Assembly: GCA_019347715.1 (NCBI GenBank)
Contig: JAHWKU010000002.1
Location: 221,171 to 285,170 of the forward strand
Direction of reading: 5' to 3'
Source: Actinomycetota bacterium
GTDB lineage: Bacteria > Actinomycetota > CADDZG01 > JAHWKV01
Length of the DNA: 64,000 nt
A model generated the notes under the pieces. It searched no databases. It was not told the DNA's origin and saw only the letters and a program-made list of their open reading frames with translations. This document shows positions 49,447-58,362 of this stretch, one piece after another; position 1 is the stretch's first letter; the number at the start of each line of letters is the position of its first letter. The translations under genes were made by a program, and so were the position numbers.

Positions 49447-49464
49447 CAAATTTTATTTTGCAGA

Positions 49465-49641
49465 TTATTTTGCAGATCCAGCCTTCTCCAGACGTTCTTT
49501 CGCCTTCTTCTGTCCGTCTTCGGGGAGGTCCTCGATCTTTTGTCCTTCCGGCTGGCAGCAGTGGCCATCGGCGTGCGCGTGCTCAGTGTAGGTACGCCCG
49601 TCGCAGCACCATCCCTTGCTTGTGTCTAGATCATCAGCCAT
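49465..49641 (-). CDS. Cys/His-rich small protein (58 residues), likely metal-binding
   Basis: A 58-codon minus-strand frame with a strong ribosome binding site (AAGGAGAAGG just before the ATG). It reads MADDLDTSKGWCCDGRTYTE, then HAHADGHCCQPEGQ, then a Lys/Glu-rich helix to the TAA. Two CC pairs (12-13 and 28-29) bracket three histidines (21, 23, 27), which suggests a small metal-binding or redox site. No relatives were recognised. It is divergent from the aldolase gene (start 49742). The size is too small for most gene-length thresholds. Confidence 0.6.
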   Translation of the reverse strand: MADDLDTSKGWCCDGRTYTEHAHADGHCCQPEGQKIEDLPEDGQKKAKERLEKAGSAK

Positions 49642-49741
49642 GACCTTCTCCTTTCTCGGTTGGTCTTGTGCGTACCCTCATCTGGCGAACTTTATTCGCG
49701 GGTAGGCTTTGGCTGAAAACGAGGAATTAGCAGGAGGAAAT

Positions 49742-50764
49742 ATGGCTGCCACGGAACTGAACGAGATAGCAAAGCAGATGGTCGCTCCCGGAAAGGGGAT
49801 CCTTGCCGCCGATGAGAGCGATGGAACCATCCAAAAGAGGTTCAAGAGCATTAACGTCGAATCCACGGAAGAAAATCGCAGAGCCTACCGTCAGATGTTG
49901 TTCACCACACAGGGAGCCGAAGAGTTCGTCAGCGGAGTGATCCTCTTCGACGAGACCATTCGTCAGAACGGCGACGATGGGACTCCCCTTAGGGAGGTCC
50001 TGACCAAGAAAGGAATCCTTCCGGGGATCAAAGTCGACAAGGGCGCCAAGGATCTCGCGGGGGCTCCCGGGGAGCAGGTGACCGAGGGTCTCGACGGTTT
50101 GAGAGAGCGCCTTAGCGAATACCGGGAGTTGGGTGCCAAGTTCACTAAGTGGCGCGCGGTGATAGCCATCGGTGAAGGACTTCCCTCACGTTATTGCATC
50201 GAGACCAATGCCCATGCCCTGGCACGATATGCAGCGCTTAGCCAGGATGCAGGTCTGGTCCCAATTGTGGAGCCAGAGGTCCTAATAGACGGTTCCCATT
50301 CGATTGAACAATGTTATGAGGCCACCGAAGCGACCTTGAAGGAGGTGTATCACCAGCTGTTCCACCATCGAGTAGTTCTCGAGGGAACCGTCCTTAAGCC
50401 GAACATGGTTGTGAGCGGCAAGAGCGCGGGGAAGCAGGCAGGTAGTGAGCAGGTTGCCGAGTTGACCGTCAAGTGCCTCCGAAACTGTGTGCCGGCAGCC
50501 GTGCCGGGCATCGTCTTTCTCTCAGGTGGTCTAAGTGAGGAAGTCGCAACCGCCCATCTGAATGCCATGAATCAGATCGGCCCCCATCCTTGGGAGCTCT
50601 CCTTTTCGTACGGGCGGGCCCTTCAAGCTTCAGCACTCGAGGCTTGGAAGGGTGAGGCCTCCAATCTTCAAGCCGGCCAGGAGGCATTTCTTCACCGGGC
50701 GAAGATGAACGGGGCCGCGCGGTTCGGCAAATACTCCGACGAAATGGAGAGGGGAGCAGCCTAG
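49742..50764 (+). CDS. Class I fructose-bisphosphate aldolase
   Basis: The eukaryote-like class I enzyme forms a Schiff base to split fructose-1,6-bisphosphate in glycolysis. GKGILAADESDGTIQKRF near the start and the active-site Lys in LEGTVLKPNMVVSG (about residue 218) are diagnostic. WKGEASNLQAGQEAFLHR closes the protein. Length is 340 residues. AGGAGGA (49731-49737) selects ATG 49742. Class I aldolase is less usual in actinobacteria than class II; whether a class II gene exists elsewhere cannot be seen. The stop overlaps the MidA-like gene stop by four bases. Confidence 0.93.
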   Translation: MAATELNEIAKQMVAPGKGILAADESDGTIQKRFKSINVESTEENRRAYRQMLFTTQGAEEFVSGVILFDETIRQNGDDGTPLREVLTKKGILPGIKVDKGAKDLAGAPGEQVTEGLDGLRERLSEYRELGAKFTKWRAVIAIGEGLPSRYCIETNAHALARYAALSQDAGLVPIVEPEVLIDGSHSIEQCYEATEATLKEVYHQLFHHRVVLEGTVLKPNMVVSGKSAGKQAGSEQVAELTVKCLRNCVPAAVPGIVFLSGGLSEEVATAHLNAMNQIGPHPWELSFSYGRALQASALEAWKGEASNLQAGQEAFLHRAKMNGAARFGKYSDEMERGAA

Positions 50765-51849
50765 AGGCGTTCGATCGCCGGAGCATTCTTGCTGGCGATC
50801 ATCACCCTTAGGTCCCCGAGACCGCCGGAGCGATAAAGAGCAGTAAGCGCAGAGCGCTCGGCCATAAGACGAACGGCTTCTGCACCAAGGCCCTGCTCCT
50901 GTGCGGAATGCTGCGCTTGCCTCAGTTGCTCTTCGACATCGGCTGCTCCGAGTTCAATCAACATCTGCCGCTGGGTTCGCACCGGGCTCACATTCCATCC
51001 CAGGCCTTCGAGTGATCGGCCGAGATGCGAAAAGTTAACGTGAGCCGTTATGTCTCTGCGGCCGGGCTGGCGAAGGACCTCTAGATGCAGACCGTCCGTC
51101 CCATAGGAGACAAGTGATCCTGCAGGACGGCGAGTCCACAGATCCGGTTCCACGTCGCCATAGTCGATTATCAGTAGATAGCCCCGGCCGATCACGGCCG
51201 ACGCATCCTCTGCGAATTCGTCGGCGGCTAGGTTCACCTCGAATCGATCGCCGATCTCGAGGTGGCCCATTGCATTCGAAGCATGGGCTTTGAGCCTCGG
51301 GTCGCTCGGGGGGCCAAGCTCCTCTGCTAAAGATCCATCGGTCGCCCGGACATAGATTTCCGCAACTCCGCCCTCGACGACCTCGAGCAGGTGAACTGGG
51401 AAGTTATCCAGGACCTCGTTCGCAAAGATGCAGCCATCTCCGGGTGAGACTTCTCTCAAGGAGGGTGCCCATTCAACTCCATTGTGCTCTCGCAGTGCCT
51501 CCCTCTGGCGAGTTGCGATTTCCTTGAATCGTTCGACCACCGCCCAGCGAGTCGACGAAGCTGCATCGATCGATTCCAGAACGGATGCAGCGAGGCTTGC
51601 GGACCCGGCCCCCAACTCCACCACCCTGAACTCACTGGATCCCCCCATCGCGTGCTGCATGGCGACGAACAGCTTGACTAAGAGTCTTCCGAACCAGGGG
51701 GAGAGAGACGGGGAAGTCCGATAGTCATCGTCGGGTCCGGGAATGTGATGGGCGTAGTAGCCGTGGTGCGGATCGTAGAGCGCGAGGCCCATGTATTCGG
51801 CGAAGGTGATCGGGCCCCGTTTCTCGATCAGTTCAACGATCGAGCCCAC
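50761..51849 (-). CDS. MidA/NDUFAF7-like SAM-dependent methyltransferase
   Basis: COG1565-type methyltransferase of 362 residues. The N-terminus ITFAEYMGLALYDPHHGYYA, the SAM motif VVELGAGSASLAASVL (about residue 75), FANEVLDNFPVHLLEV and LLIIDYGD are family features. In eukaryotes the homologue methylates a complex I subunit; the bacterial substrate is unknown. GTG 51849 is preferred because it follows directly after the upstream stop (51852-51854); a longer frame from 51915 overlaps the previous gene. It converges on the aldolase gene. Confidence 0.85.
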   Translation of the reverse strand: MGSIVELIEKRGPITFAEYMGLALYDPHHGYYAHHIPGPDDDYRTSPSLSPWFGRLLVKLFVAMQHAMGGSSEFRVVELGAGSASLAASVLESIDAASSTRWAVVERFKEIATRQREALREHNGVEWAPSLREVSPGDGCIFANEVLDNFPVHLLEVVEGGVAEIYVRATDGSLAEELGPPSDPRLKAHASNAMGHLEIGDRFEVNLAADEFAEDASAVIGRGYLLIIDYGDVEPDLWTRRPAGSLVSYGTDGLHLEVLRQPGRRDITAHVNFSHLGRSLEGLGWNVSPVRTQRQMLIELGAADVEEQLRQAQHSAQEQGLGAEAVRLMAERSALTALYRSGGLGDLRVMIASKNAPAIERL

Positions 51850-51851
51850 TG

Positions 51852-52196
51852 TTACAGCGGCTTGGGGGCGGAGCGCGCTTCTTTTTCGGCTTCCTCGATC
51901 CGAGTCTCGTACCACTTGCTTTTCTCGGGGTAAGTCCGAACGGAGGCTAGAGAGGCCCTCGCCACACGGATCACATCTTGGTGCTGCCGCCGGCCCTGAT
52001 AGATGAATATGAGCCTGTCGTATGGACCTGCAGCATCGAACTTCGCCGTCACCGCTTGCTCGTATAGCGCGATGGCCTCATCGATCCTGCCGACCTGCTC
52101 TAGGTTTTGGCCCCGGAGAAAGTCTCGAACGATCTGGTCCGTCGAAGGTGAATCCGAAGGCGCGGTCTCATCGCTATTTCGGGAGAAGATACCCAT
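51852..52196 (-). CDS. Small TPR-type protein
   Basis: A 114-residue protein with one or two TPR-like helical pairs (LEQVGRIDEAIALYEQAVTAKFDAAGPYDRLIFIYQG) and a charged C-terminus. No enzymatic motif. It precedes the MidA-like gene with a two-base gap and so shares its transcript. A TAGCCT (52209-52204, minus) ends seven bases before its ATG, suggesting a leaderless promoter. Role unknown; a scaffold or adapter is only a guess. Confidence 0.7.
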   Translation of the reverse strand: MGIFSRNSDETAPSDSPSTDQIVRDFLRGQNLEQVGRIDEAIALYEQAVTAKFDAAGPYDRLIFIYQGRRQHQDVIRVARASLASVRTYPEKSKWYETRIEEAEKEARSAPKPL

Positions 52197-52202
52197 GACA
52201 AG

Positions 52203-52209
52203 TAGGCTA
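52203..52209. promoter_or_regulatory. Overlapping divergent -10 elements (TPR / peptidase genes)
   Basis: TAGGCT (52203-52208, plus) and its reverse complement TAGCCT (52209-52204, minus) overlap in a near-palindromic stretch. The minus copy ends seven bases before the TPR ATG; the plus copy ends 12 bases before the peptidase ATG (52221). Both fit TANNNT -10 elements of actinobacteria. Confidence 0.5.
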
Positions 52210-52220
52210 ACCTGAAGAGC

Positions 52221-53480
52221 ATGCTTGCGAAGGCCATCAAGGCGTTCTTGATTGTTTTGCTCTTCCAGCTTCCTGGTCCACCCGCTGCGGGGGCCGAAGC
52301 CGATCCGTTCCTCACTCTAGATGAAGAGCTGCAAGCCGTAGCTGATGCTCGTGCCGAAGCAGTGAACTCCCGCGATCGAGCCGCCTTCTTGAGGTCTGTG
52401 GATCCGTCTTCCCCCGAATACCGTTCCCGGCAGGCCGACTGGTTCGACAGCCTCACTTCAACGCCAGTGGTCGACTATTCCCTGACCGTGGATTTCGATC
52501 TCTACGGGAGTCATGCCCGTGCCCAAGATCGTGAGCGTTATGGCGCGCCGGTCATCGTTACCAGCGTTGAGCAGAGGTTCGCTTTTGAGGGTTACCAGGA
52601 GGAGCCTGCCCTCTCGGAGCTGATGGTGACCTTTGTTAAGCGGGAGGCCGGCTGGGTCTTTGCGTCCGACTCGGACCTCGACGATCTTGGTTTCTTCTCG
52701 GAAAGATACCCATGGGACTTCGGACCGGTCCAAGTCAGTACGAGTGCCAGCTTCATCATCCTTTCCCACCCGAGCCAGGCAGAATTCGCGGCAGCTCTGT
52801 TGCCTCTGGCCGAAGCAGCCATCCCTCAAGTGGATGCAATCTGGCTCAAGCCTTGGACGAAAAAGATCCCAATCATCGTGCCTTCGAACAGCGATGAGCT
52901 GGCGAAGATACTTGCCACTACGATCGACGTTTCCAAATTCGTAGCATTCGCCGTTAGAGGAGTGGACAATGAAGAAGATTGGGAATTCACTCCTAGGTTC
53001 ATCATTATCAACCGGGAACGGTTCGACAGGTACTCTCCCGAATTGAGGCAGTCCATATTTGCTCACGAACTACTCCATATAGCTACGGCGGAATACCTAG
53101 GGCCATTCACTTCGGTTTGGATCGAGGAAGGACTCGGTCGCCTGGCGGAAACCCCCCGTCCGGGCGACGCTCAGTTCTTCCAGCGCCGTGTTCAGTCGGG
53201 ACGATTCGACGATCGCATCCCCGACGACCTGGAGTTCGTTTCAGGAAGCGCCACCGACATATTCGCCGTATATCAGGAGTCTCAATCCGTGGTTGCTTAT
53301 CTTCAGAAGAGATTCGGTACGGAGAAGCTGAATGACTTCTATGTGAGGCTGGGTGAGGCAAGAAACGAAATCGGAACCATGCACTTTCATGTCGACCAGG
53401 CTATGCGGGAAGTACTCCTTATCAGCTTTGAGGACTTTCAGCGGGACTGGGTCCAAGCTGTGAGAAATGGCGGAGCCTGA
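52221..53480 (+). CDS. Secreted gluzincin metallopeptidase (peptidase MA-like), paralogue of the 31.2-kb gene
   Basis: A 419-residue protein: signal peptide (AIKAFLIVLLFQLPGPPAAGA, cleavage near AGA), an NTF2-like N-terminal domain with a DSLTSTPVVDYSLTVDFD stretch, then a peptidase with HELLH (about residue 282) and a downstream ligand in VWIEEGLGRLAE. GRFDDRIPDDLEF after it matches GRFDTLSFAQL in the lexA-linked paralogue. No lipobox is seen, so this copy is probably released or attached differently. Its substrate is unknown. thrS follows 49 bases later, behind its own promoter. Confidence 0.78.
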   Translation: MLAKAIKAFLIVLLFQLPGPPAAGAEADPFLTLDEELQAVADARAEAVNSRDRAAFLRSVDPSSPEYRSRQADWFDSLTSTPVVDYSLTVDFDLYGSHARAQDRERYGAPVIVTSVEQRFAFEGYQEEPALSELMVTFVKREAGWVFASDSDLDDLGFFSERYPWDFGPVQVSTSASFIILSHPSQAEFAAALLPLAEAAIPQVDAIWLKPWTKKIPIIVPSNSDELAKILATTIDVSKFVAFAVRGVDNEEDWEFTPRFIIINRERFDRYSPELRQSIFAHELLHIATAEYLGPFTSVWIEEGLGRLAETPRPGDAQFFQRRVQSGRFDDRIPDDLEFVSGSATDIFAVYQESQSVVAYLQKRFGTEKLNDFYVRLGEARNEIGTMHFHVDQAMREVLLISFEDFQRDWVQAVRNGGA

Positions 53481-53515
53481 TCCGAGCCGCAGCGCACCGT
53501 CGTTCGATCCTGCTT

Positions 53516-53521
53516 GATAAT
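53516..53521 (+). promoter_or_regulatory. Probable -10 of a leaderless thrS transcript
   Basis: GATAAT ends eight bases before the thrS ATG at 53530 and no ribosome binding site is present. The -35 region is weak. Confidence 0.4.
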
Positions 53522-53529
53522 GTGCGCCC

Positions 53530-55407
53530 ATGACGAATCCGGAAGCAGTCTCAGAAGGCGCCTGTTACCGATTGCCGGACGGCTCTTTGGTGGACGTGGC
53601 TTCCTCGCCTTCCTCGGGTGAGCTGATAAGCCAGAGCGATCCGGTCGGACGCGAGGTCGTAAGGCATTCGACGGCCCACGTCTTGGCTCAAGCCGTACTT
53701 TCCTTGTATCCGGGGGCGAAGTACGCGATCGGCCCGCCGGTTTCCGATCCCCCCGGCTTCTATTACGACTTCGACATCGGCAGGCCTTTCACTCCAGAAG
53801 ACCTGGAACAGATAGAAGCGAAGATGCGCGAGATCATCGAGGCCGACCAACCCTTTACTCGGGAGGAAGTCACTATCACCGTGGCTCTCGACCTTTTCGC
53901 GGATCAGCCCTATAAGCGAGAGATTCTGGAAGGCATCGGCGAGGAATCGGCAAGCGAGGGAGTAGCCGGCGACAAGGTGTCCCTTTACCGCAACGATGGC
54001 TTCGTCGATCTCTGCCGGGGGCCCCACCTTCCATCAACCGGACGAATCCACGCGTTCCAGCTGCTCAAGACCTCAGGCGCATATTGGCGAGGTGACGAGA
54101 AGCGCCAGATGCTGCAGCGGATCTACGGGACCGCATGGGAATCGCAGGAGGCACTGGATGATTACCTTCAACGCAAAGATGAAGCCGAGCAAAGAGACCA
54201 CGTAAGGCTCGGTCGCCAGCTCGAGATCTTTGCGAATTTCAGCCAGCTCCCGGCGGGCTTTCCGGTGTGGCTGCCCAAGGGCGCAACCATCAGGAGGTTG
54301 TTGGAAGAGTTCATCCTCGAGGAGGAGAGGCGCGCCGGCTATCAGCACGTGGTGACTCCGCACGTCGGCAAGAAGGAGCTGTACGAGACTTCGGGGCACT
54401 GGGAGCACTTCAGGGATAACATGTTTCCTCCCATCGAGCTCGAGCACGAGAGTCTCGTCCTAAAGCCGATGAACTGCCCGCATCACATCCTCATATACGC
54501 CTCGGAACTCAGAAGCTACCGGGATCTGCCACTGCGGATTGCCGAACTAGGCGCGATGTACCGGTACGAGCGGTCAGGAACTCTGAGGGGTCTGAACCGC
54601 GTCCGGTACATGATCCTGAACGACGCCCACATCTTCTGTACGCGAGAGCAGATCAAAGAAGAGTTCACCGCCGTCGTGAAGATGGTCGAGCGTGTGTACG
54701 GCATTCTCGGGATAACCAATTACAACTACAGGCTTTCTTTGCGCGATTCTGGGGATACGGAGAAGTACCACGGTGACGCAGAGATGTGGGAACAGGCGGA
54801 GTCCCTTTTGAGGGAATCGCTCTTGGAGCTCGGCGTGCCATTCCGAGAGGCTGAGGGCGAGGCCAACTTCTACGGTCCGAAGCTCGATATCCAATTGGTC
54901 GATCTTCTCGGCAGGGAAGAGACCTATTCCACGGTCCAGCTCGACTTTCTCCTCCCGAAGCGATTCGAGCTGACTTACATCGGAGACGACGGCAACGAAC
55001 ACCGTCCGGTGATGGTCCATCGAGGGATCATCAGCACTCTGGAGAGGATCGTTTCTTACTTGATCGAACTCTACGGGGGCGCGTTTCCGGTCTGGTTTGC
55101 GCCGGTCCAGGCACTGGTGATCCCAATCGCCGACCGGCATCACGAGTATGCAAACCAACTCGTCGAAAGGATCTCATCTGTCGGCGGACGAGCGGCGGTA
55201 GATGCCAGCGGTGAAACTCTGGGCAATCGCATTCGAAAGGCTCAAGGCCAGAAGGTTCCATACATGCTCGTAGTGGGAGACAAAGAGCTCGAAGCAGGAA
55301 CCGTCTCCGTCCGGCTTCGGTCGGGCGAAGAGAAAAGAGGCGTCCCCGCAGAGGAGTTTGTCTCCAACCTTGTAAGCGATGTCGAAGAGAAGAGGCTGAG
55401 CCAATGA
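53530..55407 (+). CDS. thrS: Threonyl-tRNA synthetase
   Basis: ThrRS charges tRNA-Thr and edits Ser. The N-terminal TGS-like part is short (DGSLVDVA), followed by the editing domain with HSTAHVLAQAV and CRGPHLPSTGRI, and a class II core: MNCPHHILIY (zinc Cys/His), YRYERSGTLRGLNRVRYM, NDAHIFC and a late HRGIISTLERI. The anticodon-binding domain is in about 525-625. Length is 625 residues. Motif 2 reads RYMILNDAHIF, a variant of the common RGFTQDDAHIF. It overlaps the prolyl oligopeptidase gene by four bases. Confidence 0.95.
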   Translation: MTNPEAVSEGACYRLPDGSLVDVASSPSSGELISQSDPVGREVVRHSTAHVLAQAVLSLYPGAKYAIGPPVSDPPGFYYDFDIGRPFTPEDLEQIEAKMREIIEADQPFTREEVTITVALDLFADQPYKREILEGIGEESASEGVAGDKVSLYRNDGFVDLCRGPHLPSTGRIHAFQLLKTSGAYWRGDEKRQMLQRIYGTAWESQEALDDYLQRKDEAEQRDHVRLGRQLEIFANFSQLPAGFPVWLPKGATIRRLLEEFILEEERRAGYQHVVTPHVGKKELYETSGHWEHFRDNMFPPIELEHESLVLKPMNCPHHILIYASELRSYRDLPLRIAELGAMYRYERSGTLRGLNRVRYMILNDAHIFCTREQIKEEFTAVVKMVERVYGILGITNYNYRLSLRDSGDTEKYHGDAEMWEQAESLLRESLLELGVPFREAEGEANFYGPKLDIQLVDLLGREETYSTVQLDFLLPKRFELTYIGDDGNEHRPVMVHRGIISTLERIVSYLIELYGGAFPVWFAPVQALVIPIADRHHEYANQLVERISSVGGRAAVDASGETLGNRIRKAQGQKVPYMLVVGDKELEAGTVSVRLRSGEEKRGVPAEEFVSNLVSDVEEKRLSQ

Positions 55408-57476
55408 GGTATCCAGAAACTAAAAGGGGAGATGTGGCTGAAGACTTCCACGGCACCAAGGTGGAAGATCCTTACCGATGGCTGGAGGATCTCGACTCAT
55501 CCGATACCGCGAAATGGATAGAGGATCAGAACCGGATCACTTTCGACTATCTGTCGACGATTCCAGCGCGCTCGAAAGTGAAAGAACGACTCACGGAGCT
55601 CTGGGACTTCGAGAGGTTCGGTGTCCCTTTCCATAGAGGTGGCCGCTACTTCTTTCTGAAAAATAACGGCCTTCAGAATCACTTCGTCCTCTACGCCCTC
55701 GACTCCTTGGAAGGGGAGCCGAGAGTGCTCCTGGATCCCAACAGCTGGTCGGAAGATGGGACGGTAGCTCTCCTGAAAGCCGTGCCTTCCGAGGACGGCC
55801 GTTACATTGCGTATAGCCGCTCCACCGCCGGGACAGACTGGCAGGAGTGGAAGGTCCAGGACATCGAAGCGGGTGAGGATCTTGCGGACGACATCAAATG
55901 GGTGAAGTTCTCGAGCGCAGCGTGGACGCCCGATGCAACTGGATTCTTCTACAGTCGCTACGACGAGCCCTCTGGAGATATGAAGCTCGAAGACGCCACA
56001 TATTTCCAGAAGCTCTTCTTTCACCGGGTGGGAACCCCCCAATCCGACGACGTGCTCATTTACAAGAGAGACGATCAAAAGGAGTGGGGGTTTCATTCGG
56101 CTGTTTCGGAGGACGGCCGCTACCTGGTCATCCACGTCACTCAGGGGACGGACCCCAAAAACGGCCTGTTCTACAAAACTCTCGACGACAAAACCGATGA
56201 GGTCGCCGAGTTCTTGAGCGATTTCGATGCTTCGTACCACTTCGTGGGCAACGATGGGCCGAATTTCTGGCTGCTGACGGATCTGGATGCACCGCTCGGC
56301 AGGCTCATAGCAATCGACGTCAGCAAGCCGGATAAGAGGCCCAAGGAATTGATTGGTGAAGCGGATGACAAGCTGGAGTTTGTCACCTGCATCGGGGATC
56401 GCTTCTTCGCCGGCTACCTGAAGGATGCTCGCAGCGTCATAAAGGTATTCGATCTGAATGGCCGATTCGAAAGTGAGATCGTTCTTCCCGGCCTTGGGAC
56501 TGTCTGGGGCTTTGGCGATCCGAACCTTGTCGGTCCCCCTCCACGCAGGACCGACAAAGAAGCCTTCTATGTGTTCATGAGCTTCACAGACCCTGGTTCT
56601 GTTTACCGATACGACATCGCGTCCGGCAGCAGTGAAGTCTTCCTTAGGTCGGATGTCGGCGTCGACACTTCGGACCTCGAGACCAATCAGATCTTTTACG
56701 AGAGTAAAGACGGCACTCGAGTGCCGATGTTCGTCGTACACAAAAAAGGAATCACGCTCGACGGGAACAACCCGACTCTTCTCTATGGATATGGGGGCTT
56801 CAACATCCCAATGGCACCTCAGTTCACTACTCCGAACCTACTTTGGGTGAAATCAGGAGGAGTCTTTGCTCAAGCCTGTCTCAGAGGTGGAGGGGAGTAC
56901 GGCGAGAAATGGCACCAGGCCGGCGCGAAACACAACAAGCAGAATGTCTTCGACGACTTCATCTCCGCGGCCAAGTGGCTGATATCCAATAGGTACACCT
57001 CGCAGTCGAAGCTGGGGATCATGGGGGGCAGCAACGGCGGTCTCTTGGTCGGGGCCTGCCTGGTGCAAGAGCCGGACCTATTCGGAGCTGCTATTCCCAG
57101 CCGCGGGGTCCTGGACATGCTCAGGTTCCACAAGTCCACGATCGGGTGGGCTTGGACAGCGGACTACGGAACGCCGGACGATCCCCAAGACTTCAAGCAC
57201 CTCTATGCGTACTCACCGCTCCATAACGTGAAAGAGGGGATCGACTATCCCCCCACCCTCATCGTCACAGCAGATCACGACGATCGGGTGGTGCCTTCCC
57301 ACAGCTTCAAGTTCGCGGCTGCACTTCAAGCCGCTCAGGGGGGACCGGCCCCGGTCCTTATCCGCGTTGAGACGAAGGCAGGGCACGGCTTGGGGACTCC
57401 GACCTCAAAGTTGATAGAAGAGGCCGCGGACGTCCGTTCGTTCCTTGCGCACCAGCTCGGCCTAGAAATCTTCTGA
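55404..57476 (+). CDS. Prolyl oligopeptidase (S9A)
   Basis: This S9 peptidase cuts after proline in small peptides. A seven-bladed propeller-like region (about 70-420) is followed by the hydrolase: catalytic Ser in GGSNGGLLVGA (about 541), Asp in ADHDDRVVPSHS (about 625) and His in AGHGLGTPTSK (about 659). The Asn after Ser and the AIPSRGVLDMLRF region separate it from oligopeptidase B in this window. Length is 690 residues. It overlaps thrS (ATGA); why a prolyl peptidase rides with thrS is not known. Confidence 0.93.
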   Translation: MRYPETKRGDVAEDFHGTKVEDPYRWLEDLDSSDTAKWIEDQNRITFDYLSTIPARSKVKERLTELWDFERFGVPFHRGGRYFFLKNNGLQNHFVLYALDSLEGEPRVLLDPNSWSEDGTVALLKAVPSEDGRYIAYSRSTAGTDWQEWKVQDIEAGEDLADDIKWVKFSSAAWTPDATGFFYSRYDEPSGDMKLEDATYFQKLFFHRVGTPQSDDVLIYKRDDQKEWGFHSAVSEDGRYLVIHVTQGTDPKNGLFYKTLDDKTDEVAEFLSDFDASYHFVGNDGPNFWLLTDLDAPLGRLIAIDVSKPDKRPKELIGEADDKLEFVTCIGDRFFAGYLKDARSVIKVFDLNGRFESEIVLPGLGTVWGFGDPNLVGPPPRRTDKEAFYVFMSFTDPGSVYRYDIASGSSEVFLRSDVGVDTSDLETNQIFYESKDGTRVPMFVVHKKGITLDGNNPTLLYGYGGFNIPMAPQFTTPNLLWVKSGGVFAQACLRGGGEYGEKWHQAGAKHNKQNVFDDFISAAKWLISNRYTSQSKLGIMGGSNGGLLVGACLVQEPDLFGAAIPSRGVLDMLRFHKSTIGWAWTADYGTPDDPQDFKHLYAYSPLHNVKEGIDYPPTLIVTADHDDRVVPSHSFKFAAALQAAQGGPAPVLIRVETKAGHGLGTPTSKLIEEAADVRSFLAHQLGLEIF

Positions 57477-57482
57477 TGATTG

Positions 57483-57968
57483 ATGGAACAACTATTCAGG
57501 GATCGCATGGAATACATCTCCCAAGCAGTGGCCAAGGAAGACTGTTTCATATGCGATGCTGCCGCCAGCGAGGATGATGAAACCAATTTCGTCATAGGCC
57601 GTACCGAACACTGCATCATTCTCTTGAACAAGTATCCATACAACACAGGTCACCTCATCGTTTCCCCGAGACGGCATGTCGCGGACATCACCGAACTGAA
57701 TCAGGCCGAGCGGGATGAAGTGATGGATCTCACTGTTCGGTCGGTGGAGCAGATTCGCTCTGAGATGCAGCCCCACGGGTTCAACCTCGGGGCGAACCTT
57801 GGAGATGTCGCTGGAGCGGGATTGCCTGGCCACTTCCACATGCATGTCGTTCCCCGATGGACGGGAGACACCAACTTCATGCCCGTTGTGGGAGATGCGA
57901 AAGTGCTGCCGGAGCTGCTTAAGGAAACCTTCAGGAAGCTACAGGGAAAGCTCGGCCCCCGGCCTTAG
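57483..57968 (+). CDS. HIT-domain nucleotide hydrolase / transferase
   Basis: A 161-residue HIT protein with the HxHxHxx motif GHFHMHVVPRWTG (about residue 118) and an N-terminal pair of cysteines CFIC that may bind zinc. Actinobacterial relatives next to thrS resemble diadenosine tetraphosphate phosphorylases. ATG 57483 is chosen over TTG 57480. It converges on the small membrane protein gene with a four-base overlap of stop codons. thrS-HIT-CDP-alcohol-acyl-mannosyl order matches mycobacteria. Confidence 0.9.
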   Translation: MEQLFRDRMEYISQAVAKEDCFICDAAASEDDETNFVIGRTEHCIILLNKYPYNTGHLIVSPRRHVADITELNQAERDEVMDLTVRSVEQIRSEMQPHGFNLGANLGDVAGAGLPGHFHMHVVPRWTGDTNFMPVVGDAKVLPELLKETFRKLQGKLGPRP

Positions 57969-58354
57969 AGGAAAGCCACTATCGAAGCTGCTCCCATCAC
58001 TGCGGTGGCTACCATTGAGAGCGGAGTCCTCTCCGGTCTGGTGGCCAAGAAGACGGTGAACGCTGCCAGAATCAGAACTAAAAGCCCTCTGAAAATCGAT
58101 CCAGCTTGGATGGTTCCAATGGCGCAGCCGGCGAAGAAGATGATGGCAGCAAACAAACGCGCTGAGTTGGCAGGTTCGATCCCCTCGGCGATCCTGATGC
58201 GATCGGACGCGGTGTGGACGTCGATAGCTCCCTCAGAGGCCTTGACGATCGACCGCGCGAGAGCACGCGTGTAGGCAGACTCGAGCCACAGAAGTGGCTG
58301 GGGGATTATCGCCAGAAACAAAGCGATTCCGGCGAGGATCGCTGCGTAGTTCAC
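57965..58354 (-). CDS. Small membrane protein of unknown function
   Basis: A 129-residue protein with an N-terminal hydrophobic segment (about 4-22), a polar stretch, then three hydrophobic segments (about 67-84, 87-103, 110-128). No family was recognised. It lies directly downstream of the EF-G-like gene on the same strand and may be co-transcribed with it. Nothing in the sequence points to a substrate. Confidence 0.6.
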   Translation of the reverse strand: MNYAAILAGIALFLAIIPQPLLWLESAYTRALARSIVKASEGAIDVHTASDRIRIAEGIEPANSARLFAAIIFFAGCAIGTIQAGSIFRGLLVLILAAFTVFLATRPERTPLSMVATAVMGAASIVAFL

Positions 58355-58362
58355 CCCTTCTC

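Noticed and set aside
54595..54640. Unusual ThrRS motif 2 (VRYMILNDAHIF) as a sign of a non-functional enzyme
   Set aside because: The catalytic Arg and zinc ligands remain; related variants are known in other ThrRS, so it is noted as a variant only.
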